Part shown: piece after piece, positions 54,012 through 63,950 of the stretch | Numbering within the stretch: the first letter of the stretch is position 1 | Layout: every line of letters starts with the position of its first letter | Notes under the pieces: generated by a model | Told to the model about the DNA's origin: nothing | What the model saw: only the letters and a program-made list of their open reading frames with translations | Databases searched by the model: none | Assembly (NCBI GenBank): GCA_016703645.1 | Contig: JADJBR010000007.1 | Location: 1,634,501 to 1,698,500 of the forward strand | Reading direction: 5' to 3' | DNA length: 64,000 nucleotides | Source: Zoogloea sp. | GTDB taxonomy: Bacteria; Pseudomonadota; Gammaproteobacteria; Burkholderiales; Rhodocyclaceae | Position numbers and translations under genes: made by a program

Positions 54012-55808
54012 CTATTTACCTTCATCGACCCGCAGCACGGCCAGGAACGCCTCTTGCGGAATCTCCACGTTACCCACCTGCTTCATCCGCTTCTTGCCCT
54101 CCTTCTGCTTTTCGAGGAGTTTCTTCTTCCGCGTGATATCGCCGCCGTAGCACTTGGCCAGCACGTTCTTGCGCAGGGCCTTGATGGTCTCACGGGCCAC
54201 AATATTGGAGCCGATGGCGGCCTGGATGGCCACATCGAACATCTGGCGGGGAATCAGCTCACGCAGCTTGGCGACCAGCTCGCGGCCACGGTACTGGGAG
54301 TTGGCCCGGTGCACGATGATGGACAGGGCATCGACCTTCTCACTGGACACCAGCACATCAAGCTTGACCAGATCGGCCGCGCGGTATTCCTTGAACTCGT
54401 AGTCGAGGGAAGCATAGCCACGCGACACCGACTTGAGCTTGTCGAAGAAGTCCATCACGACTTCATTCATGGGCATGTCGTAGATCAGCTGCACCTGACG
54501 GCCGTGGTAAAGCATGTCCACCTGGGCTCCACGCTTCTGGTTGCAGAGAGTGATCACCGAGCCGACATACTCCTGGGGCAGGAAGATGATCGCCTTGATG
54601 ATCGGCTCCCGCACCTCCTCCACCTTGGAAAGGTCGGGCAGGCGCGAGGGGTTCGAGATCTGCTCCACGGTGCCGTCCTTCATGAGCACCTCATAGACCA
54701 CGGTCGGTGCCGTGGTGATGAGGTTCATGTCGAACTCACGTTCCAGGCGCTCCTGCACGATCTCCATGTGGAGCAGGCCGAGGAAGCCGCAGCGGAAGCC
54801 GAAACCCAGGGCCTGGGACACCTCGGGCTCGAACTGCAGGGAGGCGTCGTTGAGGCGCAGCTTTTCGAGGGATTCGCGAAGCTGGTCGTATTCGTTGGAC
54901 TCCACCGGGTACAGCCCCGCGAACACCTGGGGCTTGATCTCCTTGAAGCCGGCCAGCGGTTCCGTCGCCTGTCTGCCCGCCAGGGTGATGGTATCGCCCA
55001 CCTTGGCGGATTTCAGCTCCTTGATGCCGGCGATGATGAAGCCCACCTGCCCCGCGGAGAGACTGTCCCGCGACTGGGACTTGGGGGTGAACACACCGAC
55101 CTGCTCGCATAGATGCTGGTTGCCATTGGACATGAAGAGAATTTTGTCCTTGGGCTTGAGCGAGCCATCGACCACGCGCACAAGCATCACGACCCCCACG
55201 TAGTTGTCGAACCAGGAGTCAATGATGAGGGCCTTGAGAGGCGCCGCCGGATCGCCCTTGGGTGGGGGAATGCGTGCGATCACCGCTTCGAGGATGTCCT
55301 CGACGCCCATCCCGGTCTTGGCCGAGCAGGGAATCGCATCGGTTGCATCGATACCGATGACATCCTCGATTTCCTGTTTGGCGCCGTCCGGATTGGCCTG
55401 GGGCAGATCCATCTTGTTGAGAACCGGCACGACCTCAACCCCCTGCTCCAGCGCCGTGTAGCAGTTGGCCACAGTCTGGGCCTCGACACCCTGGGAGGCA
55501 TCCACCACCAGCAGCCCCCCTTCGCAAGCGGCGAGGGAGCGGGAGACCTCATAGGAGAAGTCCACGTGCCCCGGCGTATCAATGAGGTTGAGGTTGTAGA
55601 TCTGACCATCCCGGGCGCGATAACTCAGCGCCGCCGTCTGGGCCTTGATGGTGATGCCGCGCTCGCGCTCGATGTCCATCGAGTCCAGCACCTGGCTTTC
55701 CATCTCCCGGGCGGAGAGGCCGCCGCACAACTGGATGATCCGGTCGGCCAGGGTGGACTTACCGTGGTCGATGTGGGCAATGATCGAGAAGTTTCTGATG
55801 TGTTGCAT
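54012..55808 (-). CDS. lepA: elongation factor 4 (LepA)
   Basis: A 598-residue translational GTPase. [20 protein letters not shown] begins the G domain; [15 protein letters not shown] and NKMD follow, and the C-terminal domain [20 protein letters not shown] is specific to LepA. ATG at 55808 is preferred to the one at 55817, which lies in the T-tract of a terminator. It starts the lepA-lepB-DUF4845-rnc-era-recO-pdxJ-acpS-nagZ-uvrC-pgsA run. Confidence 0.96.
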   Translation of the reverse strand: MQHIRNFSIIAHIDHGKSTLADRIIQLCGGLSAREMESQVLDSMDIERERGITIKAQTAALSYRARDGQIYNLNLIDTPGHVDFSYEVSRSLAACEGGLLVVDASQGVEAQTVANCYTALEQGVEVVPVLNKMDLPQANPDGAKQEIEDVIGIDATDAIPCSAKTGMGVEDILEAVIARIPPPKGDPAAPLKALIIDSWFDNYVGVVMLVRVVDGSLKPKDKILFMSNGNQHLCEQVGVFTPKSQSRDSLSAGQVGFIIAGIKELKSAKVGDTITLAGRQATEPLAGFKEIKPQVFAGLYPVESNEYDQLRESLEKLRLNDASLQFEPEVSQALGFGFRCGFLGLLHMEIVQERLEREFDMNLITTAPTVVYEVLMKDGTVEQISNPSRLPDLSKVEEVREPIIKAIIFLPQEYVGSVITLCNQKRGAQVDMLYHGRQVQLIYDMPMNEVVMDFFDKLKSVSRGYASLDYEFKEYRAADLVKLDVLVSSEKVDALSIIVHRANSQYRGRELVAKLRELIPRQMFDVAIQAAIGSNIVARETIKALRKNVLAKCYGGDITRKKKLLEKQKEGKKRMKQVGNVEIPQEAFLAVLRVDEGK

Positions 55809-55816
55809 GTGGGCCA

Positions 55817-55842
55817 TGAAAAAGGGTGCCGAAGGGCACCCT
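55817..55842 (-). terminator. Rho-independent terminator before lepA
   Basis: On the minus strand AGGGTGCC-CTTC-GGCACCCT is followed by TTTTTC. It separates the rpoE-mucD-glutaredoxin block from lepA. Since it ends only a few bases before the lepA start, lepA must depend on readthrough or on a promoter upstream of the hairpin. Confidence 0.8.
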
Positions 55843-55876
55843 GATAGATTTTGTTTGCCTGGCAAAGACTTGCATT

Positions 55877-56128
55877 CTAACCGATACGCCGGAAATGAGC
55901 ACGAACGGCAGACTCATCAAGGAAATGGTGACAGATCTCGGTATCACCATCGAGCACCACCGGCACCCACTCGCTCCAGCGGGCTTCAAGCAGGTCATCG
56001 GCATCCACATCCAAGACCTTCACCCTAAAACCGAGTTCATCCTGCAAGGGCTTGAGGGCATCAAGCAGATCGTGGCACAGATGACACCACGCCCGGCTCA
56101 ATACGGTGAGTTCGCGGTCAGCGCTCAA
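55877..56128 (-). CDS. glutaredoxin-like protein (DUF836)
   Basis: An 83-residue thioredoxin-fold protein with the active-site motif [14 protein letters not shown] (CHLC) and [15 protein letters not shown] near the cis-Pro loop. DUF836 proteins are small glutaredoxin relatives. The start is uncertain: TTG at 56128 overlaps the end of mucD by 11 bases and fits the fold; the frame is open to 56170. It ends the rpoE-mucD gene block. Confidence 0.78.
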   Translation of the reverse strand: MSADRELTVLSRAWCHLCHDLLDALKPLQDELGFRVKVLDVDADDLLEARWSEWVPVVLDGDTEICHHFLDESAVRAHFRRIG

Positions 56129-57554
56129 GGGATCGCACCGGAACGAAAGTCTGCACATCACCACGGGCAACCAGCAGAGTCACGATCTGGCCCGCATCCA
56201 GCCCGGCCACTGCGCGGTTGAACTGCTCCACGGAGCGGATCTCGGTGCGCACACCCTTGCTGATCAGGGCAAGAATTCCGTCGCCGGACTGCAGCTCTGC
56301 GGCCCGGGCCGACGCGCTGCGCAGCGCATCCACCACCACGCCCCCGGCCGCAAAACGGCCATCCCGGCGCTGCTCGGCATTGGGCTCGACAACGGCGATC
56401 CCCAGCTTGTTGGGCGCGGCAGGCTCGGGCCGGGGGGCGCGGGCCACGGGCTTGCGGGGTTTCTCTTCGGCCATCTCGGCCACAGCAACCGTCAGCACCC
56501 GGGTTCCACCACGCCGCCATACCTGCACCGGCACCCGGTTTCCCGGGCGGGTGCCTCCGACCAGCCGCGGCAGGTCAGCAGACTCCCCCACCGGACGGCC
56601 ATCGAAACTCAGCACGATATCGCCCTGTTCAAGACCCGCCTTGTCCGCCGGGCTACCCTTCTCAACCGAGCTAACCAGCGCACCGGCCGGCTTCACGAGC
56701 TTGAAACTGTCGGCAAGCTCGCGGGAGACTTCCTGGATCACCACACCGATTCGCCCGCGGTGAACCCGGCCGTTGGCCCGCAACTGCTCCTGCACTTCCA
56801 TCGCCACGTCGATGGGTATCGCGAAGGAGAGCCCCATGAAACCCCCGGTTCGGCTGTAGATCTGGGAGTTGATCCCGACCACCTCGCCCTTCAGGTTGAA
56901 GAGCGGGCCTCCGGAGTTGCCCGGATTGATGGCCACATCAGTCTGGATGAAGGGGACAAAGTTCTCCTGGGGCAGGGATCGCCCCTTGGCACTGACAATG
57001 CCCGCAGTCACCGAATTCTCGAAACCAAACGGCGAGCCGATCGCCACCACCCAATCCCCGACACGCAGCTTCGAGGGGTCGCCAAAGCTCACCCGGGGCA
57101 GACCGCTTGCATCGATCTTCAGCAAAGCCAGATCTGTACGGGCATCCACCCCTATCACCCGGGCACGGAACTCCCGCTTGTCGGTGAGCTTCACAACGAT
57201 CTCTTCAGCCCCCTCAACGACATGCGCGTTGGTCAGCACATAGCCGTCACCGGAGACGATGAACCCCGAACCGAGGGAACGGTTGTCAGGCTCCGGCCCA
57301 CGCTGCAAACCGGGATGGCGAGGCACGAGGCGCCGGAAGAAGTCGAACATGGGATCGTCTTCATCCAGGCTGGGCACGCCGGGACGCACCTGCCGAATCG
57401 CCTGAGTCGTACTGATATTCACCACAACCGAACCCTGCCGCTCGGCCAATCCCGCAAAATCGGGAAGATCCCTTGCCGTCAGCGGTGCAGACACGAAGAG
57501 GCAAAACAGCACGACAAGGCCATGGGAGAGCCGGGCGCAGACCGAACCGATCAT
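56118..57554 (-). CDS. mucD: periplasmic serine protease MucD (DegP/DegQ family)
   Basis: A 478-residue protease with a signal peptide (residues 1-27). The catalytic triad is in LTNAHVVEG (His), ARTDLALLKI (Asp) and INPGNSGGPLF (Ser). Two PDZ domains follow, the second after a Pro/Ala/Arg linker. As in Pseudomonas algW/mucD loci it lies at the end of the sigma-E operon and probably clears misfolded envelope proteins. It overlaps rseC by four bases. Confidence 0.93.
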   Translation of the reverse strand: MIGSVCARLSHGLVVLFCLFVSAPLTARDLPDFAGLAERQGSVVVNISTTQAIRQVRPGVPSLDEDDPMFDFFRRLVPRHPGLQRGPEPDNRSLGSGFIVSGDGYVLTNAHVVEGAEEIVVKLTDKREFRARVIGVDARTDLALLKIDASGLPRVSFGDPSKLRVGDWVVAIGSPFGFENSVTAGIVSAKGRSLPQENFVPFIQTDVAINPGNSGGPLFNLKGEVVGINSQIYSRTGGFMGLSFAIPIDVAMEVQEQLRANGRVHRGRIGVVIQEVSRELADSFKLVKPAGALVSSVEKGSPADKAGLEQGDIVLSFDGRPVGESADLPRLVGGTRPGNRVPVQVWRRGGTRVLTVAVAEMAEEKPRKPVARAPRPEPAAPNKLGIAVVEPNAEQRRDGRFAAGGVVVDALRSASARAAELQSGDGILALISKGVRTEIRSVEQFNRAVAGLDAGQIVTLLVARGDVQTFVPVRSLER

Positions 57555-58000
57555 CGCCCGCAGCCTCCAGCACCAGCCCCCTGGGGCCGCTCGAGCTTCA
57601 TGGGCATCACTCCGGCCCCCCCCGCACGGGCACGTCCGACGAGATACATCACCGCCCCCCCTGCGCCCGCGCCAAGCGCCGCAGACAAGTCGGCATTGCC
57701 TGCGGCCAGGGCTGTGCCCAGCCAGGCCCCTGCAAGCACGCCGAGAATGGGGAATCCGTAGGTCAGGAGCGCCGCCTTGAGGGGCACCGCATCATCAACG
57801 ACGACACTCACCGGATCCCCCGGCAGCGCATCGATGTCATTGAGCAAACGCAGCTCGCGCTGCACGCCGCCAAAGGGCCTGGCAATATTCACGCCCCCAC
57901 ACCCCCCTGCCTCGTGGCAACGCCCGCAGCCGCCGGAGACCGAAACCACCACCCAGGCACATTCGCCATCAACCCGGCTGACCACACCCTGCACCCGCAT
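57551..58000 (-). CDS. rseC: sigma-E positive regulator RseC/MucC
   Basis: A 149-residue inner-membrane protein. The N-terminal Cys group GCGRCHEAGGC could bind an Fe-S cluster, and two membrane segments follow (about residues 78-98 and 105-122). RseC modulates sigma-E and is related to the RsxABCDGE/SoxR-reducing system. ATG at 58000 overlaps rseB by one base. Confidence 0.88.
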   Translation of the reverse strand: MRVQGVVSRVDGECAWVVVSVSGGCGRCHEAGGCGGVNIARPFGGVQRELRLLNDIDALPGDPVSVVVDDAVPLKAALLTYGFPILGVLAGAWLGTALAAGNADLSAALGAGAGGAVMYLVGRARAGGAGVMPMKLERPQGAGAGGCGR

Positions 58001-58968
58001 CACCGCTTCCGCATCTCCACGCCGTCCGCAATCCGCACCAGGGCCTGGGCAGGAACCTCGCCAAGCACGGTGATCCGATGATCCGCGACGCTGCGGCGGA
58101 AGATGTTGAAGGAGCCGGATGCACTCAGACCACTCTGGGCCGCCCCCTTTCCTGACTCCGGCTCAATAAACACCGAGATCGCTGCGAGGCCATCCGAAAA
58201 CACCACGTGATAGGCCTCCCCCCGCTCCTTACGCGCCTGACGCGCCACGGAGACGACTTGCCGGAAACCCGGAATGGTGTTCCGGAAAGTCCAGCCGATG
58301 TCCTCGACACGCACATCGTTACCACGGGCGTTCACCACCTTCCAGTCGGCGGAACGGGTGAAACGGGGGCGCACCTTCTCCTTGTCAAAAGGCGCGCCAA
58401 TCTGGACCTCCGTGAACACGAACTGTTCGATGCTATCCCCCTTCTCGCCAACCAGACGGGCCCGGAGCAACAGTCCGGAGGACACATCCGCCCAGAAATG
58501 ATGGCCAAACCGCATCTCGTCCCGTGGCTCAAGGATGATTTGCTGACTCTCCATCCCGGCAATCCGGGAAACCTCGCCCTTGCGGATGCGGTAATTCTCG
58601 GCCAGCGCATTGGGTGACGGGGGCAGCCGCGCCGGAAAACTGCGGCGGGCGCCGAACTGGTCGACGATCAGGAGCTTCTGCTCCGGGAGGAAGCACTGCA
58701 CTTCATCGTTGTTGCGGACCACCTCCCGGGGGCTTCCATCAAGAGCCTCAAGCTTTTCGTACTCGCCACTCGTATCCACCAGATGGGTGATGCGCGAAGT
58801 CTCCACATGCTTGCCGCTCTGGTAGGTAAAGGTACCCGTGTAGTTCAGCTTGTGGGCAGCGTTTGAAATCCTGCCCAGCCAACTGAGCGGATCGTTGGGC
58901 GCCTGGGCCAGCGCCGATCCGCAACCGGCGAATACGAACGCCAGACAGCACAGGAAGCGCATCATCAC
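58000..58968 (-). CDS. rseB: sigma-E regulatory protein RseB/MucB
   Basis: A 322-residue periplasmic protein with a signal peptide. It binds RseA and protects it from cleavage until lipoprotein or LPS signals displace it. The two-domain MucB fold is recognised from LNYTGTFTYQSGKHVETSRI and HHFWADVSSGLLLRARLV. It starts in a four-base overlap with rseA. Confidence 0.92.
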   Translation of the reverse strand: MMMRFLCCLAFVFAGCGSALAQAPNDPLSWLGRISNAAHKLNYTGTFTYQSGKHVETSRITHLVDTSGEYEKLEALDGSPREVVRNNDEVQCFLPEQKLLIVDQFGARRSFPARLPPSPNALAENYRIRKGEVSRIAGMESQQIILEPRDEMRFGHHFWADVSSGLLLRARLVGEKGDSIEQFVFTEVQIGAPFDKEKVRPRFTRSADWKVVNARGNDVRVEDIGWTFRNTIPGFRQVVSVARQARKERGEAYHVVFSDGLAAISVFIEPESGKGAAQSGLSASGSFNIFRRSVADHRITVLGEVPAQALVRIADGVEMRKR

Positions 58969-59504
58969 TCGCCGGCCGCCCGCGTGTCGGAAACCGACCG
59001 CACGTAGAGCGCCACACCTGGCATCGCAGCAGACGGCGCCATGGCCTGATGAGCGATGAGGTACTCACGCACGGAAGGCTCGGTGGTGGCCGCGGCAAGG
59101 CGTGCCGATGCGGCCGAATCCACGACAGCCACAACCGGCTGAGGCTTCTTGAGTGCGGCCAGCTGCGCCGCAGGGGAGCCTGGATTGTTCAACGTCATGG
59201 CAACCCATCCCACAGCGGCAACGCCCATCACCGATGCCGCAATCGGCATGAGGTGGCTGACCCAACCGGTTCGCGGCTCAGCACGCGCCGGAGCCAGGAC
59301 GGTAGGCTCGCCCTCCAGCTGCAGCATGAGTCTGCTGGTGAAGTCAGCCGACAGGATTGGCTCGTCCCGCAGCACATCTCCGATAAGACTGTAGCGCTCC
59401 CATTCCCGCCTCAAGCCGGCGTCCCGCTTGAGGGAGTCCAGCATCCGGACAGAGGCCGCCTCGTCGAGCGCGCCATCAAGCAGGGCAGAAACTTTCTCTT
59501 TCAT
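58965..59504 (-). CDS. rseA: anti-sigma-E factor RseA/MucA
   Basis: A 179-residue inner-membrane anti-sigma factor. The N-terminal cytoplasmic domain (KVSALLDGALDEAASVRMLD and WERYSLIGDVLRD) binds RpoE. A membrane segment (LMPIAASVMGVAAVGWVAM) and a periplasmic tail follow. ATG at 59504 follows AAGAGG. It is released by regulated proteolysis under envelope stress. Confidence 0.93.
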   Translation of the reverse strand: MKEKVSALLDGALDEAASVRMLDSLKRDAGLRREWERYSLIGDVLRDEPILSADFTSRLMLQLEGEPTVLAPARAEPRTGWVSHLMPIAASVMGVAAVGWVAMTLNNPGSPAAQLAALKKPQPVVAVVDSAASARLAAATTEPSVREYLIAHQAMAPSAAMPGVALYVRSVSDTRAAGE

Positions 59505-59508
59505 CCTC

Positions 59509-60108
59509 TTACCACCTTTTGTTCGGAGCCGTGTCGAGCAACGGCTTGAGCTTTTCTGAAATTGCTTCACGCGCACGGAAAATCCGTGAGCGCACCGTGC
59601 CGATCGGGCATTCCATGATTGAGGCGATCTCTTCGTAGCTCAGCCCCTCGATCTCTCTCAGGACGATTGCCGTTCTCAGCTCCTCGGGAAGGGCCTCCAT
59701 GGCCACATTGACCGTATCACCGATCTGCTTGGTCATCAGAAGACGTTCAGGCGTATTAATATCTCGAAGCTGATCTCCCTCTTCGAAGGTCTCGGCCTCC
59801 TCGGAATCAAAATCCGTGGAAGTGGGCGCCCTCCGCCCCTGGGATACTAGGTAGTTCTTGGCAGTATTGATTCCGATCCGGTAGAGCCACGTATAGAAAG
59901 CACTGTCCCCGCGAAACGAAGGCAAGGCCCTGTAAGCCTTGATGAACGTCTCCTGGGCAACATCCTCCACCTCGGCAGGATCCCGGATCAATCTCGACAG
60001 CAGGCGGCCTAGCTTGCGCTGATACTTGGAGACCAGAAGGCCAAAGGCCTGCTTGTCGCCGCGCTGCACTCGCTCGACCAACAGCTGGTCAATTTCGCGA
60101 TCGCTCAT
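59509..60108 (-). CDS. rpoE: RNA polymerase sigma-E factor
   Basis: A 199-residue ECF sigma factor. Region 2 (RLIRDPAEVEDVAQETFIKA) and region 4 (IVLREIEGLSYEEIASIMEC) match RpoE/AlgU. ATG at 60108 gives the family length; the open frame upstream is not coding. It heads the rpoE-rseA-rseB-rseC-mucD operon and is probably autoregulated from the candidate promoter at 60203-60229. Confidence 0.95.
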   Translation of the reverse strand: MSDREIDQLLVERVQRGDKQAFGLLVSKYQRKLGRLLSRLIRDPAEVEDVAQETFIKAYRALPSFRGDSAFYTWLYRIGINTAKNYLVSQGRRAPTSTDFDSEEAETFEEGDQLRDINTPERLLMTKQIGDTVNVAMEALPEELRTAIVLREIEGLSYEEIASIMECPIGTVRSRIFRAREAISEKLKPLLDTAPNKRW

Positions 60109-60202
60109 GGTCGGGGAACGTGATCCTTCGTTGTCGTGACCAGAAAGGTCACCGACCGCCGAGTATACCGCGAGACATCCCCATTTCTCACCGAAGTAAT
60201 CG

Positions 60203-60229
60203 CTAGACCCCGGACCAAGCTTATAGTTC
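60203..60229 (-). promoter_or_regulatory. candidate sigma-E promoter of rpoE
   Basis: On the minus strand GAACTA (-35) and TCTAG (-10) are 16 bases apart, close to the sigma-E consensus GAACTT-N16-TCTRA. It lies about 95 bases before the rpoE ATG. Confidence 0.45.
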
Positions 60230-60321
60230 AGTTGCCCGCAAGGCCTTCGGCGTTCAGTGTGACGAACGGCCCATGTTATAGTCGGCACTCCGTAATATCG
60301 CCCTCTGCGGCAATTCCCGAA

Positions 60322-61908
60322 GTGACCGCTTTTGATGTCCTTATCCTGGGCAGTGGCCTTGCCGGGCAGTCCCTCGCGCTGCGTCTCGCTGACAAGCTCA
60401 AGGTTGCCCTCATTACCAAGCGAACCCTGGAGGACAGTGCCAGTGCGTGGGCCCAGGGTGGCATCGCAGCCGTCCTCGACCCGGCTGACAGCACTGAAGC
60501 CCACATCGCTGACACCCACACGGCCGGAGCGGGCTTGTGCTCGGACAAGGCCACCCGCTTTGTGGTCGAGAACGGCCCCCGCGCGATCCACTGGTTGATC
60601 GAGCATGGAGTGGCGTTCACGCCCGACAGCCACTCTCCAATCGGCTTCCACCTCACGCGGGAAGGCGGGCACGGACAACGCCGCGTCATCCACGTCGCCG
60701 ACGCCACCGGGGCGGCCGTGCAGGCCACGCTCACCGAGCAGGTGCGGGCCCACCCGAACATATTCATCTTTGAGCAGCACATTGCCGTTGATCTCGTCGT
60801 CGGCGACAAGATCGGCCGACCGGGCACCGGTTGCCTGGGTGCTTATGTGCTGGACATTGCCAGTGATGAAGTCCGCACGTTCTCAGCCCCCCACACCGTG
60901 CTCGCAACCGGCGGCACCGGCAAGGTGTATCTGTACACCACCAATCCCGACACCGCCACCGGCGATGGTGTCGCCATGGCCTGGCGAGCCGGGTGCAGCG
61001 TGGCGAACATGGAGTTCATCCAGTTTCACCCCACATGTCTGTACCACCCCCAGGCCAAGTCTTTCCTGATCTCAGAAGCTGTACGCGGCGAAGGCGGGCT
61101 GCTGCGCCGCCCCGATGGCTCACGCTTCATGCCCGAACACGACCCTCGTGAGGAGCTCGCGCCCCGCGATGTGGTGGCCAGAGCCATCGACTTCGAGATG
61201 AAAAAGCATGGCCTCGACTGCGTGTTCCTTGACATCAGCCACAAGCCGGCCGACTTCCTTGAGGCCCACTTTCCCAACATCCTCGCACGCTGCGCGGAGC
61301 TGGGCATCGACATCACTCGCCAGCCCATCCCGGTCGTACCCGCCGCCCACTACTCCTGCGGGGGGATCGTCACAGATCTGCATGCGCGCACCGATGTGGC
61401 TGGCCTGCACGCGGTCGGAGAGTCGGCATGCACCGGTTTGCACGGCGCCAACCGCCTGGCGAGCAATTCGCTCCTGGAGTGCCTTGTTTTCAGCGAAGCG
61501 GCGGCCGATGACATCCTGAAAAATCCACGCCCCCACCCTGGCGAATTGCCCCAGTGGGATGAAAGCCGCGTAACGGACGCGGACGAGGCGATCGTGATCT
61601 CCCATAACTGGGACGAATTGCGCCGCTTCATGTGGGACTACGTAGGCATTGTGCGCACCAACAAGCGCCTCCAACGGGCTCAGCACCGCATTCGCCTGCT
61701 GGCCCGCGAAATCAATGAGTTCTACAGCCACTTCCGCATTTCGAACGACTTGATCGAATTGCGAAACCTGGTTGTGACAGCCGACCTCATCGTTCGGAGC
61801 GCACTCAAGCGCAAGGAAAGCCGCGGACTGCACTTCAGCCGGGATTACCCGGAGACGCAAACCAAAGCCCGGGACACGGTCATCCGTCCCACCAGGCTCA
61901 AGAACTGA
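60322..61908 (+). CDS. nadB: L-aspartate oxidase
   Basis: A 528-residue FAD enzyme, first step of de novo NAD synthesis. VLILGSGLAGQSLALRLAD is the FAD site; SASAWAQGGIAAVLD, MEFIQFHPTC and HYSCGGIVTDLHART are typical of the succinate dehydrogenase/fumarate reductase flavoprotein family and NadB. The start is GTG at 60322; the open frame upstream does not fit the family. It is divergent from rpoE. nadA/nadC are not in the window. Confidence 0.94.
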   Translation: MTAFDVLILGSGLAGQSLALRLADKLKVALITKRTLEDSASAWAQGGIAAVLDPADSTEAHIADTHTAGAGLCSDKATRFVVENGPRAIHWLIEHGVAFTPDSHSPIGFHLTREGGHGQRRVIHVADATGAAVQATLTEQVRAHPNIFIFEQHIAVDLVVGDKIGRPGTGCLGAYVLDIASDEVRTFSAPHTVLATGGTGKVYLYTTNPDTATGDGVAMAWRAGCSVANMEFIQFHPTCLYHPQAKSFLISEAVRGEGGLLRRPDGSRFMPEHDPREELAPRDVVARAIDFEMKKHGLDCVFLDISHKPADFLEAHFPNILARCAELGIDITRQPIPVVPAAHYSCGGIVTDLHARTDVAGLHAVGESACTGLHGANRLASNSLLECLVFSEAAADDILKNPRPHPGELPQWDESRVTDADEAIVISHNWDELRRFMWDYVGIVRTNKRLQRAQHRIRLLAREINEFYSHFRISNDLIELRNLVVTADLIVRSALKRKESRGLHFSRDYPETQTKARDTVIRPTRLKN

Positions 61909-62332
61909 GCCGGCCACCCGCGTCCGCTGCCGCCTGGGAGCCCACGCCCAGGCGAAGCCACACCTGCAAGGTGCGCCACTCGCGCGCCGACATCTGATCC
62001 CGGCAAAGCAGGATTGCCCCCGAACACCAACCCGGGCTCTTGTCCCACGCCAGCCAGATGGCACCCGTGCTGACCACTGTCGATGGCGAGACGCGGGCGG
62101 GCAAATGCTCCTGCACCGCATGCACGAAATGCATGGTTCCGTCCGGTGTCAGCCCGAGCTGAGATGGCGCCCGACGCTGCCCACGCAGCGCATGCACGAG
62201 CGACAGGCCAAGCGCCAACAACGCGCAGCCCTGCAACCACACCCCCGGCAAATACAGACACGAAAAAGCCGCCAGCGCATGCCCGCCTGCAAGCAGCAGG
62301 CGAAGGCAGCGTGACGGCCTGACATCGATCAT
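61898..62332 (-). CDS. YgfX-like small membrane protein
   Basis: A 144-residue protein with two close hydrophobic segments (AGGHALAAFSCLYLPGVWLQ and GCALLALGLSLVHAL) and a soluble C-terminal part with conserved Trp residues (WLAWDKSPGW, REWRTLQVW). This resembles the YgfX/CptA family, whose genes often lie next to sdhE or nadB. ATG at 62332 is likely. Its end overlaps nadB by 11 bases, convergent. Confidence 0.65.
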   Translation of the reverse strand: MIDVRPSRCLRLLLAGGHALAAFSCLYLPGVWLQGCALLALGLSLVHALRGQRRAPSQLGLTPDGTMHFVHAVQEHLPARVSPSTVVSTGAIWLAWDKSPGWCSGAILLCRDQMSAREWRTLQVWLRLGVGSQAAADAGGRLSS

Positions 62333-62369
62333 GTTCAAGGTGTGCACGGCCACCGTGCAAGCAGCCTAG

Positions 62370-63605
62370 TCAGATCTTGCGGAACACCAGCGTACCGTTG
62401 GTGCCACCAAAGCCAAAATTGTTCTTCATGGCCACATCAATCTTCATGGGACGGGCAACGTTCGCGCAGTAGTCCAGATCACATTCCGGATCCTGATCGA
62501 AAATATTGATGGTCGGAGGCGACACCTGGTGATACACCGCCAGCGTCGTGAGCACGGACTCCAACCCACCTGCGCCACCGAGGAGATGACCAGTCATCGA
62601 TTTGGTCGAATTGACAACGAGCCCCTTGGCAGCATCAAGCCCGAAAGCCAGCTTGATGGCCTCCGTCTCGTTCTTGTCACCCAGCGGAGTGGATGTTCCG
62701 TGGGCATTCAGATACTGCACCTCATCCACATTGACCCCCGCATTACGGAGGGCATTGACCATACTTCGACGGGGCCCGTCAGTGTCAGGCGCGGTCATGT
62801 GGTAGGCATCACCACTCATGCCAAAACCCGCCAGCTCAGCGTAGATGCGGGCACCCCGCTTCACCGCGTGCTCGTACTCCTCCAGCACCAGCACCCCCGC
62901 CCCTTCACCCAGCACGAAACCGTCCCGGTCCTTGTCCCAGGGACGACTGGCCGTCGCCGGATCATCGTTGCGTGTGGACAACGCCTTCGCCGATGCGAAC
63001 CCCCCGACTGCCAGGGGCGTCACGGTCGATTCAGCCCCACCGCACACCATCACATCGGCATCCCCATACTCGATCATCCGGGCACTGGTACCAATGGCAT
63101 GCAGACCGGTGGTACAGGCTGTCACCACCGCCAGGTTCGGCCCCTTCAGGCCGAACATGATCGACAGATTGCCGGAGATCATGTTGATGATCGTACCAGG
63201 GATGAAGAAGGGTGAAATCTTGCGGGGACCACCAGCGAGGAAATCGTTGTGGGTGTCCTCGATCATGGGCAAACCGCCGATGCCGGAGCCGATATTGACA
63301 CCAATGCGATCCGCATTGGCCTCTGTGACTTCGATTCCGGAATCACGGAAAGCCTGTATGCCCGCTGCGAGACCGTAATGGATGAAACCATCCATGCGGC
63401 GCGCCTCCTTCGGCGAGAGATAAGCCCCAAGGTCAAAACCCTTCACTTCGCCGGCTATCTTCACCGGAAAGGAAGAGGTATCGAAACGGGTGATCTCACC
63501 GATGCCGGAACGCCCATTGGAAATGGCGTCCCATGCTTCAGACACGGTATTACCGACCGGCGAAACAACGCCAAGGCCGGTGATGACGACTCTGCGACGG
63601 GTCAA
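62370..63605 (-). CDS. fabF: beta-ketoacyl-ACP synthase II
   Basis: A 411-residue condensing enzyme of fatty-acid elongation. The active-site Cys is in [13 protein letters not shown], and the two His are in [11 protein letters not shown] and [13 protein letters not shown]. Length is normal. It follows acpP by 18 bases in the fabG-acpP-fabF order. Confidence 0.96.
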   Translation of the reverse strand: MTRRRVVITGLGVVSPVGNTVSEAWDAISNGRSGIGEITRFDTSSFPVKIAGEVKGFDLGAYLSPKEARRMDGFIHYGLAAGIQAFRDSGIEVTEANADRIGVNIGSGIGGLPMIEDTHNDFLAGGPRKISPFFIPGTIINMISGNLSIMFGLKGPNLAVVTACTTGLHAIGTSARMIEYGDADVMVCGGAESTVTPLAVGGFASAKALSTRNDDPATASRPWDKDRDGFVLGEGAGVLVLEEYEHAVKRGARIYAELAGFGMSGDAYHMTAPDTDGPRRSMVNALRNAGVNVDEVQYLNAHGTSTPLGDKNETEAIKLAFGLDAAKGLVVNSTKSMTGHLLGGAGGLESVLTTLAVYHQVSPPTINIFDQDPECDLDYCANVARPMKIDVAMKNNFGFGGTNGTLVFRKI

Positions 63606-63623
63606 GGCAGGCTCCGGGAGGAT

Positions 63624-63863
63624 TTACTTCTTGAGGTGTGCGGTGACGTAGTCGATCGCCTGCTGAACGCTGGTGATCTTTTCGGCCTCTTCGTCGGGGA
63701 TCTCGCACTCGAACTCTTCTTCAAGGGCCATCACCAGCTCGACGGTGTCGAGGGAGTCGGCGCCCAGATCGTCCACAAAGGAAGACTCGTTCTTGATCTC
63801 GGACTCGTTGACGCCAAGTTGTTCGGCAACGATCTTCTTGACACGCTGTTCAATATTTTCCAT
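63624..63863 (-). CDS. acpP: acyl carrier protein
   Basis: A 79-residue acidic helical protein. The Ser of [20 protein letters not shown] receives phosphopantetheine from AcpS. A GGAG site precedes the ATG at 63863. Confidence 0.97.
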   Translation of the reverse strand: MENIEQRVKKIVAEQLGVNESEIKNESSFVDDLGADSLDTVELVMALEEEFECEIPDEEAEKITSVQQAIDYVTAHLKK

Positions 63864-63950
63864 GTGATAACTCCTTCCCAGATTGTGCGGGTGAATTCAA
63901 AAACCCCCGCATTCTACCAAAAACGCGCACCCCCGCCAGCACGGCGAGAT

